Part shown: in pieces, positions 37,181-45,567 of the stretch
Layout of the letters: the number at the start of each line of letters is the position of its first letter
Position numbering within the stretch: the stretch's first letter is position 1
Origin: Thalassotalea hakodatensis
Lineage (GTDB): Bacteria; Pseudomonadota; Gammaproteobacteria; Enterobacterales; Alteromonadaceae
Assembly (NCBI RefSeq): GCF_030295995.1
Contig: NZ_AP027365.1
Coordinates: 2,946,066-3,010,065, forward strand
DNA: 64,000 nucleotides
Direction of reading: 5' to 3'
The notes under the pieces: generated by a model
The model's input: only the letters and a program-made list of their open reading frames with translations
Told to the model about the DNA's origin: nothing
Databases searched by the model: none
Translations under genes and position numbers: made by a program

Positions 37181-38374
37181 GTGCTCAACTGGTTTACTAT
37201 TCGCCGTCATCAAACCGCTATGATGGTACTTATTGCAACGGTAGCTATTTGTAGTACGTTAATCACTTTTTTCAATAGCACCCAGCAAGACCTTTTTTTA
37301 GTCTCTAGCGCCTATATCGTATTATCTTACCTACTGTTTTTATTTTTGGTGTTTATCAAGGTTCGACAACAACGCAGCCCAAAATTTCTCCACAGGGTTC
37401 CATTCGTTAAGACTGCACTAACATTCATTATGATGAGTTGTTTATTGATGACATTAGAGCAGATTTCACAGCATCGTTTGCTCTACAATAGCGGCGCTAT
37501 ATTAGCCTACGCACTCTTATTGTTTTACATCGTGAGCTACGTTCAGCAAAAAATGCCACAAGTAAACGAAGTAATGAGTCATAAGCAATGGCGATTTTAT
37601 TTGGTTTACGCGATTTTTTTGTTGGTTATATTTCTGATCAGCCCCACCATGGATCAAAGTGATCCATACGGGCCTCACTTCCAATTACGCATGGTATTTT
37701 GGCTACTATTTTTACATATGATTGTGAGCTGGGTTGTCAATTTATGGAAGCTAAATCAACAATTACGAAACGAACGTACTTACGCTGAACTCTCATTATT
37801 AAAAAGCCAAATTAATCCTCACTTTTTCTTTAACACGCTCAACAATTTGTATGGCTTAGCTCTGGAAAAGTCAGATCAAACACCTGAGTTGATCTTACGC
37901 CTATCGGGTATGATGCGTTATATCATCTATCAAGGCCAACATGACTGGGTAAGTCTTCAAGACGAAATAGATTATCTGAATAATTTTATTGAATTGCAGC
38001 ACGTTCGTTTTCAAAAGCGAGTATCTGTCAGTTTTAATACTGCCATTGAACAAGATATTAAAGTGCCGCCATTGCTTTTTATCAATTTAATTGAAAATGC
38101 GTATAAACACGGTGTAGAGAAACTAACCGACAATGCTTATGTATTGATAAACCTTACTGTTAAAAGGCAACAACTTACCTTTGAAATCGCCAATAATTAT
38201 GATCCCACGGAGCAAAACAACATTATAGGTATTGGCTTAAGTAATTTACGTAAGCGACTCATGTTGTTGTATCCCGATAAACATCAATTAACAATTACCG
38301 ATTCACAAAATCGCTACCATGTAATACTGGTACTGACTTTATCTGAGTCAAATATTTCAGGAGCATTAACCTGA
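37181..38374 (+). CDS. LytS/YehU-type membrane sensor histidine kinase
   Basis: The 397-aa kinase has six hydrophobic segments in its first about 190 residues, then the His_kinase domain (LSLLKSQINPHFFFNTLNNL, with the phospho-accepting His in NPHF, near residue 213) and a short HATPase region (NLIENAYKHGV, GIGLSNLRKRL). This family pairs with LytTR response regulators. The start is GTG at 37181, with GGAG 9 nt upstream. The stop codon overlaps the next ATG (TGATG). The periplasmic signal is probably membrane-borne (for example peptides or cell-envelope stress). Confidence 0.9.
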   Translation: MLNWFTIRRHQTAMMVLIATVAICSTLITFFNSTQQDLFLVSSAYIVLSYLLFLFLVFIKVRQQRSPKFLHRVPFVKTALTFIMMSCLLMTLEQISQHRLLYNSGAILAYALLLFYIVSYVQQKMPQVNEVMSHKQWRFYLVYAIFLLVIFLISPTMDQSDPYGPHFQLRMVFWLLFLHMIVSWVVNLWKLNQQLRNERTYAELSLLKSQINPHFFFNTLNNLYGLALEKSDQTPELILRLSGMMRYIIYQGQHDWVSLQDEIDYLNNFIELQHVRFQKRVSVSFNTAIEQDIKVPPLLFINLIENAYKHGVEKLTDNAYVLINLTVKRQQLTFEIANNYDPTEQNNIIGIGLSNLRKRLMLLYPDKHQLTITDSQNRYHVILVLTLSESNISGALT

Positions 38375-39066
38375 TGACTATTCGCTATATGATCATCGAC
38401 GATGAACCAATTGCTCACCGCATTATCCAAGACTATTGTACCGATATGCCCCATTTTTCGTTAACCAACAATAGCTATAACGCGTTGCAAGCATTAGAGT
38501 ACCTCAAAAATCACGATGTTGAATTAATATTTCTTGATATCAATATGCCCAAACTAAAAGGTTTTGACTTTCTGCGCACTTTAAAACACCCACCACAAGT
38601 TATTGTGACTTCTGCTTACCAAGAATATGCGCTTGAAGGATACGATCTCAATGTAGTCGACTACCTGCTAAAACCCTTTAGTTTAGCTCGGTTCATTCAA
38701 GCGATTAATAAAGTTTCTGAACAAGAAAGTATAACAAACACCGGTTCAACAACTCACACAACTCAAACAATTTTTGTCAAAGGTGATAAACAGCACTATC
38801 AAGTACAACTCGCTGATATTGAATACATCAAAGCGTATGGTAATTACAGTATTCTCTATTTAACGGGCCATAGAATCATTATTCAACAAACAATGGTGAA
38901 GTTTGAAAAACAGTTACCTAGTGAGCAATTTATCCGCATCCATAAATCGTTTATTGTTGCAAAAAATAAAGTCAAATCAATACAGAGTAATAAAATACAG
39001 ATAGGAAGCGCTTCACTGCCTATTGGGCAAACATATAAAAAAACACTTAATGAATGGACAAAATAA
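38374..39066 (+). CDS. LytTR-family response regulator
   Basis: The 230-aa protein has a REC domain (about 1-120; acidic pocket IIDDEP, phospho-acceptor Asp in IFLDINMP, Lys in LLKPF) and a C-terminal LytTR DNA-binding domain (about 135-230; IEYIKAYGNYSILY, IRIHKSFIVAKNKV). It is coupled to the upstream kinase by a 1-base TGATG overlap. The divergent ABC-M1 operon, 267 bp across the intergenic region, is the obvious regulatory target. Confidence 0.93.
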   Translation: MTIRYMIIDDEPIAHRIIQDYCTDMPHFSLTNNSYNALQALEYLKNHDVELIFLDINMPKLKGFDFLRTLKHPPQVIVTSAYQEYALEGYDLNVVDYLLKPFSLARFIQAINKVSEQESITNTGSTTHTTQTIFVKGDKQHYQVQLADIEYIKAYGNYSILYLTGHRIIIQQTMVKFEKQLPSEQFIRIHKSFIVAKNKVKSIQSNKIQIGSASLPIGQTYKKTLNEWTK

Positions 39067-39198
39067 GTCACTACCCAATAATTTAAGCATTGTCATTCTA
39101 TGGTTTGATTATTTAGGGAACAAAGTACTAATGAGTTAGTTTAAAAAGCTTATAGGCTTTGTTATTGATTTGAACAAGAACATTACACGGACGTAGCT

Positions 39199-39313
39199 TA
39201 TTAGAGAACACAGGAGCACGTTCTCCTGAGCGACCATTCATGCTTTCCATCAATGCCTTGCCTCTAACCCTTTATCTTTCGCTAAATGACCAAATGTTTA
39301 ATTTAATTGGTAT
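39199..39313. repeat. MITE-like repeat, copy D (degenerate half element)
   Basis: This copy is similar over about 115 bp to the right part of the element at 55951-56063, sharing the hairpin CAGGAGCACGTTCTCCTG, then GACCATTC, TGCCTCTAA and the right terminus AATTGGTAT. The left terminal inverted repeat is missing, so it is a truncated or decayed copy. It lies between the response regulator gene and the ssrA terminator. Confidence 0.7.
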
Positions 39314-39337
39314 AAGATCCAGTCTTGTTTTAATGGC

Positions 39338-39365
39338 GAAAAAAAAGCCACTAAAGAGTGGCTTT
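39338..39365 (-). terminator. ssrA intrinsic terminator
   Basis: On the minus strand, AAAGCCACT (39365-39357) pairs with AGTGGCTTT (39352-39344) around a 4-nt loop and is followed by a run of eight Ts (complement of 39339-39346). It lies 13 bp after the tmRNA 3' end. Confidence 0.9.
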
Positions 39366-39377
39366 AATTTTTGAAGG

Positions 39378-39729
39378 TGGTGGAGCGGGGGGGAGTTGAA
39401 CCCCCGTCCGAAAAACCTACATCCTCGGTACTACATGCTTAGTCGATCATTTGTTTAACCAGTCAGACGCCGAACGACAGGCTTCTTTCTGGTGAGTCTG
39501 ATACTGTTTCGCGGTTCACCCTCAGACAAGGTTCCCTCGCTAACCTAGTATTCTATGACCATCGCACCACTAGCCTACAGGTAAAGCTTTGTGGGGATGG
39601 CTAGCATTAAGCTGCTAGTGCGAACGTTTCGTCGTTTGCAACTATAGTTTTGCGGCTTTTTACCAGGCCAACCGCCCCTGGGCATGCACCTTGGGTTTCG
39701 CGAATCCCGTCGAATCCTAAATCCGCCCC
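39378..39729 (-). ncRNA. ssrA: tmRNA (ssrA)
   Basis: The 352-nt one-piece tmRNA rescues stalled ribosomes by trans-translation. The 5' end GGGGCGGATTTAGG and 3' end ending CGCTCCACCA pair as an acceptor stem, with CCA encoded. Conserved E. coli-like stretches are GATTCGACGGGATTCGCGAA, CCCAAGGTGCATGCC and AAAAAGCCGC. The tag reading frame is 39639-39607 and encodes ANDETFALAA plus TAA, so with the charged alanine the tag is AANDETFALAA. smpB lies just upstream on the same strand. Confidence 0.97.
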
Positions 39730-39757
39730 AAAGTTTTGAGATTGCTCTCAAGCGCTT

Positions 39758-39786
39758 ATTGTACTGCGCTTTGATGAAATAAACAA
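39758..39786 (-). promoter_or_regulatory. ssrA promoter
   Basis: TTGTTT (39786-39781) and TACAAT (39763-39758) are 17 bp apart on the minus strand. This would give transcription start near 39751, about 20 nt upstream of the mature tmRNA 5' end, which fits RNase P processing of a short leader. Confidence 0.65.
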
Positions 39787-39816
39787 CGTGATAAATTTTA
39801 ACCAATTGATTGTATG

Positions 39817-40305
39817 TTATTTATTCAAGTTTTTGTTTTTCATTAAGCGGCCTTTATCAATCTGCCACTCACGATCTTTAATATCAGCACGTTTATCGTG
39901 TGTTTTCTTACCTTTACCTAAGTAAAACTCTAATTTTACCCAGCATTGTTTCCAATACATCGCGGTCGCTATTAAAGAATAGCCATCTCGTTCTACAGCG
40001 CCTATCAGGCGATCTAGTTCGCGACGATTGAGTAATAGCTTTCGAGATCTTACCGGATCACATACCACATGGCTAGAGGCAGCATTTAACGGTAAAATTT
40101 CACCTCCCACTAAAAATGCTTCGCCGTCTTTCACCATCACGTAACAGTCAGAAATATTGACCTTGCCGCTGCGGATACTTTTAATTTCCCAACCTTGAAG
40201 ACTCATACCTGCTTCGAATTTGTCAGACAAATCGTAGTTGTGACGAGCTTTCTTATTGAGCGCAATTGTATTGCTATTTGATTGTTTTGATTTTTTCTTT
40301 CCCAT
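39817..40305 (-). CDS. smpB: SmpB, SsrA-binding protein
   Basis: SmpB binds tmRNA and mimics the missing codon-anticodon pairing in the stalled ribosome. Conserved segments are visible: [33 protein letters not shown], and the positively charged C-terminal tail [18 protein letters not shown]. The start is ATG 40305 ([11 protein letters not shown]), matching typical SmpB N-termini; in-frame ATGs up to 40356 are less likely. The 162 aa product is of family length. It is adjacent to ssrA as in many gammaproteobacteria. Confidence 0.96.
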   Translation of the reverse strand: MGKKKSKQSNSNTIALNKKARHNYDLSDKFEAGMSLQGWEIKSIRSGKVNISDCYVMVKDGEAFLVGGEILPLNAASSHVVCDPVRSRKLLLNRRELDRLIGAVERDGYSLIATAMYWKQCWVKLEFYLGKGKKTHDKRADIKDREWQIDKGRLMKNKNLNK

Positions 40306-40404
40306 AACGGCGCTCATTATACGCAGACTGCGGACGAATGAAATCATTTTCGACAATTATACCAAGCCTTTGCTATTATACTCGGCCAAATTCTAGGGGG
40401 AAAA

Positions 40405-40848
40405 ATGCCAGTTATCAGTCGTAATGCGTTAGTGATGTTTAATTGTCAGCAAATGTATCAATTAATTAATGATGTATCTGCATACCCCGAGTTTTTATCT
40501 GACTGCGGCGACAGTAAAATTATCGCGCAATCACCCGATAAAATGACCGCTTCTTTGCTAGTGTCAAAAGGTGGCTTAAAAAAATGGTTTACTACAGAAA
40601 ATACGCTTGTTGAGAATGAACAGGTTCATATGTCGTTGCTTGATGGCCCCTTTAAATATCTTAATGGCAAGTGGCAGCTAACCCCTTTATCCGAAGAGGC
40701 TTGTAAAGTCAGTTTACATCTTGATTATGAGTTTTCGAGTAAAGTGCTTGATTTAGCCTTTGGCCGTGTGTTTAATAACATTGCAAACAACATGGTACAA
40801 GCGTTTACTGAGCGTGCTAAACACGTCTATGGAGCAAACATTGGATAA
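40405..40848 (+). CDS. ratA: RatA/COQ10-family START-like protein
   Basis: This 147-aa polyketide cyclase/START-fold protein matches the RatA family (MPVISRNALVMFNCQQMYQL, VSAYPEFLSDCGDSKII, GPFKYLNGKWQLTPL). E. coli RatA was described as a toxin blocking 70S assembly, but the fold is that of the ubiquinone-binding COQ10 proteins, and a quinone-handling role is equally plausible. It is divergent from smpB (99 bp apart) and overlaps rnfH by 20 bp, the conserved smpB-ratA-rnfH order. Confidence 0.92.
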   Translation: MPVISRNALVMFNCQQMYQLINDVSAYPEFLSDCGDSKIIAQSPDKMTASLLVSKGGLKKWFTTENTLVENEQVHMSLLDGPFKYLNGKWQLTPLSEEACKVSLHLDYEFSSKVLDLAFGRVFNNIANNMVQAFTERAKHVYGANIG

Positions 40849-41203
40849 CACCCCAAAGCCAAAAATTCAAATTGAAGTAGTTTATGGGACGCCTGAAAAG
40901 CAAGTGATCTTAACCATTACGGTACCGGATGATTACACCGTTGAACAAGCCATTGAGGCTTCAGATATAAAATCTACCTTTAAAGAAATTGATTTATCCG
41001 TCAATAAAGTGGGTATTTGGAACCGTACAGCGAAGTTAACAGATACTTTACAAGACTTTGATCGCATTGAAATATATCGCCCGCTTATTGCCGATCCTAA
41101 AGAAGTAAGAAAACGCCGAGCAGAAAAAGCAAAAAATGAAGGGCGCGCAGATAAAGTTACCGGCGGTAGAGTGAACCCTTTGCGAGGCAGTAACGAAAAA
41201 TAG
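40829..41203 (+). CDS. rnfH: RnfH-family ubiquitin-like protein
   Basis: This UPF0125/RnfH-type beta-grasp protein has the core KIQIEVVYGTPEKQVILTI, VEQAIEAS, VGIWNRTAKL and DRIEIYRPLIADPKEVRKRRAE. The start ATG 40829 (MEQTLDNTPK) lies inside the end of ratA, overlapping by 20 bp; an upstream TTG in the same frame is not credible. Function is unclear; the name comes from co-occurrence with rnf genes elsewhere. Product 124 aa. Confidence 0.9.
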   Translation: MEQTLDNTPKPKIQIEVVYGTPEKQVILTITVPDDYTVEQAIEASDIKSTFKEIDLSVNKVGIWNRTAKLTDTLQDFDRIEIYRPLIADPKEVRKRRAEKAKNEGRADKVTGGRVNPLRGSNEK

Positions 41204-41237
41204 CCCAACAGGATTAACCTCCCGTTAGACTATTTCA
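41196..41237. terminator. Bidirectional terminator between rnfH and TPR gene
   Basis: A 16-bp imperfect stem (AAATAGCCCAACAGGA at 41198-41213 with TCCCGTTAGACTATTT at 41220-41235, including G-U pairs) with a 6-nt loop. On the minus strand it ends in TTTTT and so would stop the TonB operon. The left arm overlaps the rnfH stop codon. Confidence 0.7.
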
Positions 41238-41285
41238 TTGCAAAGTACGTCTCGTACAAAACTTAATGTATATACCTGATAGTGA

Positions 41286-42563
41286 TTAATTTAGCATGGC
41301 TAATTGGTCATGATGTAACTTTTCACGAGCAACATATTTAAGCCATTGACTTGCTGATTTTGCAGATGATTTAATTTGCTCTGCTTCTTCAAATGCTGAC
41401 ATTGATTCAGTGAAGTTTTTCAGATTAAAATGACTCATGCCTACGATTAAATGCATGTCACCAAGTCGTGTTACACCGCCCCGCTCAATGGCCTTTTCGG
41501 CAGATTCTATTGCTAATTGCCACTTTTCAGTATTCAAATAAGCTTGTGCTAATTGCGCATCAAACTTACCTGATTCTGCTATTTCAGCAGCTTTCACAAG
41601 CACTGGTATTGCTTTTTGATCTTCTTTTGCCGCCATTAACGATTGTGCTAGCATTTCTAAGTGCTTTTCATTAGCAATCACATTACCCTGTGCAATTTCT
41701 TTTTCTAACAACACAGCAGCTTTATAAGGCACATTATTGTAGCGATAAAGCTGTGCTAAGGTAATAATATCTTGCGCTTTGCTAATAAAGCCTGCTTGCC
41801 ATGCCGATTCCATCGCTCCCATTTGTTTATCTTCGCGGCCAATTTCCCCGTACATCCCTGCAAGCTGCAACCAATATTCTGGTTTACTGTACAACTTAAC
41901 CATGAGTTCCATCACTTCTGTGACCTTCTCTGGTTGTTTCAACTCATAATAGTTTGCACGTTGTAACACTAACCAATTTTCTTTGGGTATTTCACCATTG
42001 TGTTTCGCTAACGTAACTGCATTTTCAATAGCGACTAGTGATTTTTCATACTGCTTAGCTTGGTAATAGACCTGAGCAAATAATACATGCTGCTGCGACG
42101 TTAACGCTTTGGTATTGACATTTTTCCACTGAGTTAAATAAGAAAGCGTTTGCGTATAGTTTTGTTGTTGCATTGATAATTGCGCAAGCGAATAAAGCGT
42201 CGACATGCGTAAAGACTCTGGAATAGCTTGCTCAGCAATTACCTTGTTAAAACTCTCTATGGCTTTTGCAGTATTCTCATCAGCGTAATACATAAAACCG
42301 TAAAAATTCCACAACATCGCTTTTTCATAGCTGTTCATACTGTCGATACGCGTTTTTACTTCATCTAATACTGCTAATCCTGCGGGCCTATCACCATCGT
42401 CAGCAATTTGTTGAGCGCGGGCTAATTGTGTATAAACACGATTACGCATTGCGGGCACTCGCACTGACTCACGCTGTTCTTCTGCTTGAGCATCGCCAGT
42501 AATGAAAGTAGGTGCTGTATATAGAACAGATACACCGAGTAACATACCAATTATTGATTTCAT
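41286..42563 (-). CDS. TPR protein of the TonB-energising operon
   Basis: A signal peptide (MKSIIGMLLGVSVLYTAPTF) is followed by about nine tetratricopeptide-like helical repeats over residues 40-420 (for example AKAIESFNKVIAEQAIPESL and WQLAIESAEKAIERGG). It is the last gene of the DUF3450-TtpC-ExbB-ExbD-TonB-TPR operon, starting 22 bp after tonB. Homologous TPR proteins accompany TonB2-type systems in vibrios and shewanellae. It probably acts in the periplasm as an adaptor for the TonB complex or receptor; the role is inferred. Confidence 0.85.
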   Translation of the reverse strand: MKSIIGMLLGVSVLYTAPTFITGDAQAEEQRESVRVPAMRNRVYTQLARAQQIADDGDRPAGLAVLDEVKTRIDSMNSYEKAMLWNFYGFMYYADENTAKAIESFNKVIAEQAIPESLRMSTLYSLAQLSMQQQNYTQTLSYLTQWKNVNTKALTSQQHVLFAQVYYQAKQYEKSLVAIENAVTLAKHNGEIPKENWLVLQRANYYELKQPEKVTEVMELMVKLYSKPEYWLQLAGMYGEIGREDKQMGAMESAWQAGFISKAQDIITLAQLYRYNNVPYKAAVLLEKEIAQGNVIANEKHLEMLAQSLMAAKEDQKAIPVLVKAAEIAESGKFDAQLAQAYLNTEKWQLAIESAEKAIERGGVTRLGDMHLIVGMSHFNLKNFTESMSAFEEAEQIKSSAKSASQWLKYVAREKLHHDQLAMLN

Positions 42564-42585
42564 TATCGTTCTCTCTTATTCGTGA

Positions 42586-43206
42586 TTAACCGTCAATTTC
42601 GAAAGAAATTTTATTTTGAACACCTGCAACTTCCGTTGCTTCACCATCAACAACCCGTGGTTTGTACTTAAACTTTAAAGCCGCATCCTTTGCAGCAGCA
42701 TCAAAAATACCTTCGGGTTTTGCTTCAAGTACGATTGGGTCTCGCACTGAGCCATTTTTCGTTACCGTAAACTCAACGATGACATAACCTTCTATCCCTC
42801 TTGACTGAGCTCGTCTTGGATAAATTGGCGCCACTTTAACGATCGGTAAATAGTCGCCATCTGCACTACTTAAATTTAAACCGCCAGATAAACCGGTATC
42901 TGCTTGAACATCAGCAGTAAAGTTGGTGCTTACGGCATTAGCATTAGGGTTTGCTTGCTGCATTTGCGGTTGCTGCATTTGTGGAGGTGGTGTTTTTGGC
43001 GTTGGCGGCTTTTGTGGCTTACGCTCTTTCTTTTGCACCGTTTCCTCTTGTTTTAATCGAATAAAATCAAGTACATTGCCTCGCGGTGGCTCAGACATAA
43101 CATTGTTACCACCAGCAATAAGGCGTTGCATACTCCACAATAGTGCAATCGTCACCAATACCGCTAATGCGAAAGATATTGCATATCGAGTGACATTATC
43201 AAACAT
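42586..43206 (-). CDS. tonB: TonB (TonB2-type) energy transducer
   Basis: The 206-aa protein has an N-terminal TM (ISFALAVLVTIALLWSMQRL; the family SHLS His is not obvious), a Pro/Lys/Gln linker (KPPTPKTPPPQMQQPQMQQ) and a C-terminal TonB domain (about 118-206, YPRRAQSRGIEGYVIVEFTV). It carries inner membrane proton energy to outer membrane receptors. The linker is short (about 60 aa), as in TonB2 proteins. It is encoded 2 bp after exbD. Confidence 0.93.
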   Translation of the reverse strand: MFDNVTRYAISFALAVLVTIALLWSMQRLIAGGNNVMSEPPRGNVLDFIRLKQEETVQKKERKPQKPPTPKTPPPQMQQPQMQQANPNANAVSTNFTADVQADTGLSGGLNLSSADGDYLPIVKVAPIYPRRAQSRGIEGYVIVEFTVTKNGSVRDPIVLEAKPEGIFDAAAKDAALKFKYKPRVVDGEATEVAGVQNKISFEIDG

Positions 43207-43208
43207 TA

Positions 43209-43622
43209 CTAAGCCTCTTCCGCTGCAATTGATACATCGAATACACCTGCTGCTCTTGCTGAATCCATCACTTTGATCAATACGTCAGTCGTTGCTTTTT
43301 TATCCGCTTGAATAACAACTGTACCTTGTGGGTTTTCAGCCTTTAAACGTTCAATGTTCGCTTGTACTGCACGTACATCAACACGACGTTTATTGATCCA
43401 AATTTCACCTTTATCACTAATAGCCACAAGAATATTGGCACGCTCTTTTTTTACGGCAGTCGCTGCTTCAGGACGATTTACTTCAATGCCTGCCTCTTTA
43501 ACAAAGGAAGCCGTAACAATAAAGAAAATAAGCAAGATGAACACAACATCAAGCATCGGTGTCATGTTAATTTCTTCAGCTTCTTCTTGTTCTTGTAAAA
43601 CTTTTGATAATTGAGAACGCAT
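43209..43622 (-). CDS. exbD: ExbD (ExbD2-type) proton channel subunit
   Basis: The 137-aa single-pass protein has the motif NMTPMLDVVFILLIFFIVTASF, whose Asp is the essential channel residue, then a periplasmic domain. It works with ExbB as the motor for TonB. It lies between exbB (23 bp upstream) and tonB (2 bp downstream). Confidence 0.95.
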   Translation of the reverse strand: MRSQLSKVLQEQEEAEEINMTPMLDVVFILLIFFIVTASFVKEAGIEVNRPEAATAVKKERANILVAISDKGEIWINKRRVDVRAVQANIERLKAENPQGTVVIQADKKATTDVLIKVMDSARAAGVFDVSIAAEEA

Positions 43623-43645
43623 GTTCTAACCTCTTAATCTCAAAT

Positions 43646-44173
43646 TTAGTGCGCTAATGGCAGCGCATCTTCCATTTGCTCTGTACGACGCTTGGTTTTA
43701 CGTTGTAACCAAGTGACAATAAATACGCCAGATAATGAACCAACCATACCAGCCATAGTAGGTATGGTTGCTTTTGATACCCCAGATGCCATTGAACGGG
43801 CATTACCACTGCCTGAAATAGCCATTACGTCGAATACTTCAATCATGCCGGTAACAGTTCCGAGTAAACCTAATAACGGACATAAAACAACTAAACTTTG
43901 AATTAATGCCACATTATGGTTTAGCGATTCTGTGACCCTAGATACATTGGCTATTCTAATTTGCTCAGCATTCCAAGAACTTCGTTCTCCCCTGCTTTGC
44001 CACGTTTGCATCATGTGTTTCTTCATTTTTTGATAACCTACAAAGAAAAAATACAAACGCTCGAATATAAGTAACCACATCAGGCATATAACACCGGCAA
44101 TAACTGTAAGTACCTGACCACCGGTGTCCAAAAATTCGCGTATGCTATTCATCAACTCGATGAATACAACCAT
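43646..44173 (-). CDS. exbB: ExbB (ExbB2-type) MotA/TolQ/ExbB channel protein
   Basis: The 175-aa protein has three TM segments, TM1 at about 20-40 (VLTVIAGVICLMWLLIF), and the paired TM2/TM3 core LVVLCPLLGLLGTVTGMIEVF and ATIPTMAGMVGSLSGVFIV. It forms the proton channel with ExbD. It starts 3 bp after the ttpC stop codon, implying tight coupling. Confidence 0.93.
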   Translation of the reverse strand: MVVFIELMNSIREFLDTGGQVLTVIAGVICLMWLLIFERLYFFFVGYQKMKKHMMQTWQSRGERSSWNAEQIRIANVSRVTESLNHNVALIQSLVVLCPLLGLLGTVTGMIEVFDVMAISGSGNARSMASGVSKATIPTMAGMVGSLSGVFIVTWLQRKTKRRTEQMEDALPLAH

Positions 44174-44176
44174 GAG

Positions 44177-45556
44177 CTAAGCTCCTTTCTTCGCCAATTC
44201 TTCGCTTTCAGCACGCTCAGCTATGATGCCTGCGCTTTGCTGTTGCAAAATATTAATAATGCCGCGACTACGCGTGTTTAATAACGTTGAGATAAAGACC
44301 ATTGGAATAGCAACAACCAAGCCTAATACTGTGGTAACAAGCGCTTGAGAGATACCACCAGCCATTAATTTAGGATCACCTGTACCAAATAATGTGATGG
44401 CTTGGAAGGTATTGATCATACCCGTTACCGTACCCAATAAACCGATAAGCGGTGCAACTACTGATACGATTTTTATTAACGTTAGTCGGCTCGTTATTTT
44501 GGGCACCTCGGCTAAAATACGTTCTGATAATTTCAATTCTAGCGTCTCAGTATCTGCATGTTTGTTCTCATCCTTAACAAGCATGACGCGCCCTAATGGG
44601 TTATCGTTTGAGGCCACATCCGTTTTTAATTGACGATTAATTTTGCTGCCCATTAAAAATAAGGTGATGAAACGTTCAAGGGCAATAAGTAATCCAACAG
44701 CACCGATGGCTAAGATGACATAACCTACCGCTCCACCTTGATCAACTCGCTCTTGTGTATCTGGCGCTTGAACAAGTAGACTTAAAATTGAACCGCCTGT
44801 TGGGTCTAACGCAAATGGCACTACATCACCATTACTTGACGTTAATGTTTGTGCTGACGATAAATAACGACTATTCGGTTGACGAATGAGTTCAGCCACA
44901 GAGCCTGTTTCATCGATATATTCAAGGTATTTACCCTTTGAAACTAAACTAAAACCACCAACTCGAATAACCTCTTGAGGCGACTTCGAGCCGTCTGCCG
45001 CGACAACTTCTCGGGTGAATTTGTGCACTTTACCGTTTTGCGTCATTTCACGTTGAAGCTCAAACCATAAACGTTCAATTTCTTCGATAGACGCCAGCTT
45101 TGATGTAGAGCCCATGCTTTGAGCGAATTCGTCTAAAAACTCCCCGCGGCCTGGAATTTGAGCAGAAACCACAGATGTTGTGAACTTACTGCGAGCATCA
45201 CCTGCAACTTGTTGTAATACACCGAAAAGCTCTTTTAACTCACCCATTCGCTTATTTAGCGCTTCGATACGATTACCTAGTTCAATTTCGTTATTTTGAA
45301 AAGTTTCTTCAAGTTCTGTACTCAACTTGACAGCTTGATCACGAGTATTTTTCGCATCAGCTAACATTTGATCTTGCTGTGCTTTACGTGCGTTAAAGTC
45401 AGCTTCTCGCTGTTTATTTTCTTTACTTTGAGCAATCTGTCCTTGCTCTAACTGCTTTAACAGTTGGTCAAGTGATGCAGCTTGTTGTTGAGCAAATACA
45501 CTTGTAGCCAACGTGCCAAGTAATAATGTGGTCAATAATTTGGTCATTTTCTTCAT
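44177..45556 (-). CDS. ttpC: TtpC-like long MotA/TolQ/ExbB protein
   Basis: The 459-aa protein has a signal-like N-terminus (MKKMTKLLTTLLLGTLATSVFAQQ), a long coiled-coil periplasmic region (about 25-260) and a C-terminal ExbB-type three-TM domain (GYVILAIGAVGLLIALERF, VAPLIGLLGTVTGMINTFQA, GISQALVTTVLGLVVAIPMV in pieces). This is the layout of TtpC, an extra subunit essential for TonB2-dependent uptake in Vibrio. It is the second gene of the operon, 11 bp after the DUF3450 gene. Confidence 0.9.
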   Translation of the reverse strand: MKKMTKLLTTLLLGTLATSVFAQQQAASLDQLLKQLEQGQIAQSKENKQREADFNARKAQQDQMLADAKNTRDQAVKLSTELEETFQNNEIELGNRIEALNKRMGELKELFGVLQQVAGDARSKFTTSVVSAQIPGRGEFLDEFAQSMGSTSKLASIEEIERLWFELQREMTQNGKVHKFTREVVAADGSKSPQEVIRVGGFSLVSKGKYLEYIDETGSVAELIRQPNSRYLSSAQTLTSSNGDVVPFALDPTGGSILSLLVQAPDTQERVDQGGAVGYVILAIGAVGLLIALERFITLFLMGSKINRQLKTDVASNDNPLGRVMLVKDENKHADTETLELKLSERILAEVPKITSRLTLIKIVSVVAPLIGLLGTVTGMINTFQAITLFGTGDPKLMAGGISQALVTTVLGLVVAIPMVFISTLLNTRSRGIINILQQQSAGIIAERAESEELAKKGA

Positions 45557-45567
45557 CGTTTTTCTCT

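Noticed and set aside
39575-39805. Open reading frame on the minus strand covering the 5' half of ssrA
   Set aside because: It coincides with the tmRNA and reads through the acceptor and tag regions; the RNA gene explains the sequence fully.
40760-40828. Upstream extension of rnfH inside ratA
   Set aside because: It begins with TTG without Shine-Dalgarno and the extra residues do not match the RnfH family; ATG 40829 is better.
40405-41203. ratA-rnfH as a toxin-antitoxin pair
   Set aside because: RatA-type proteins were reported as toxins but have a COQ10-like fold; the conserved smpB-ratA-rnfH order points to a housekeeping role, and nothing here resembles an antitoxin pair.
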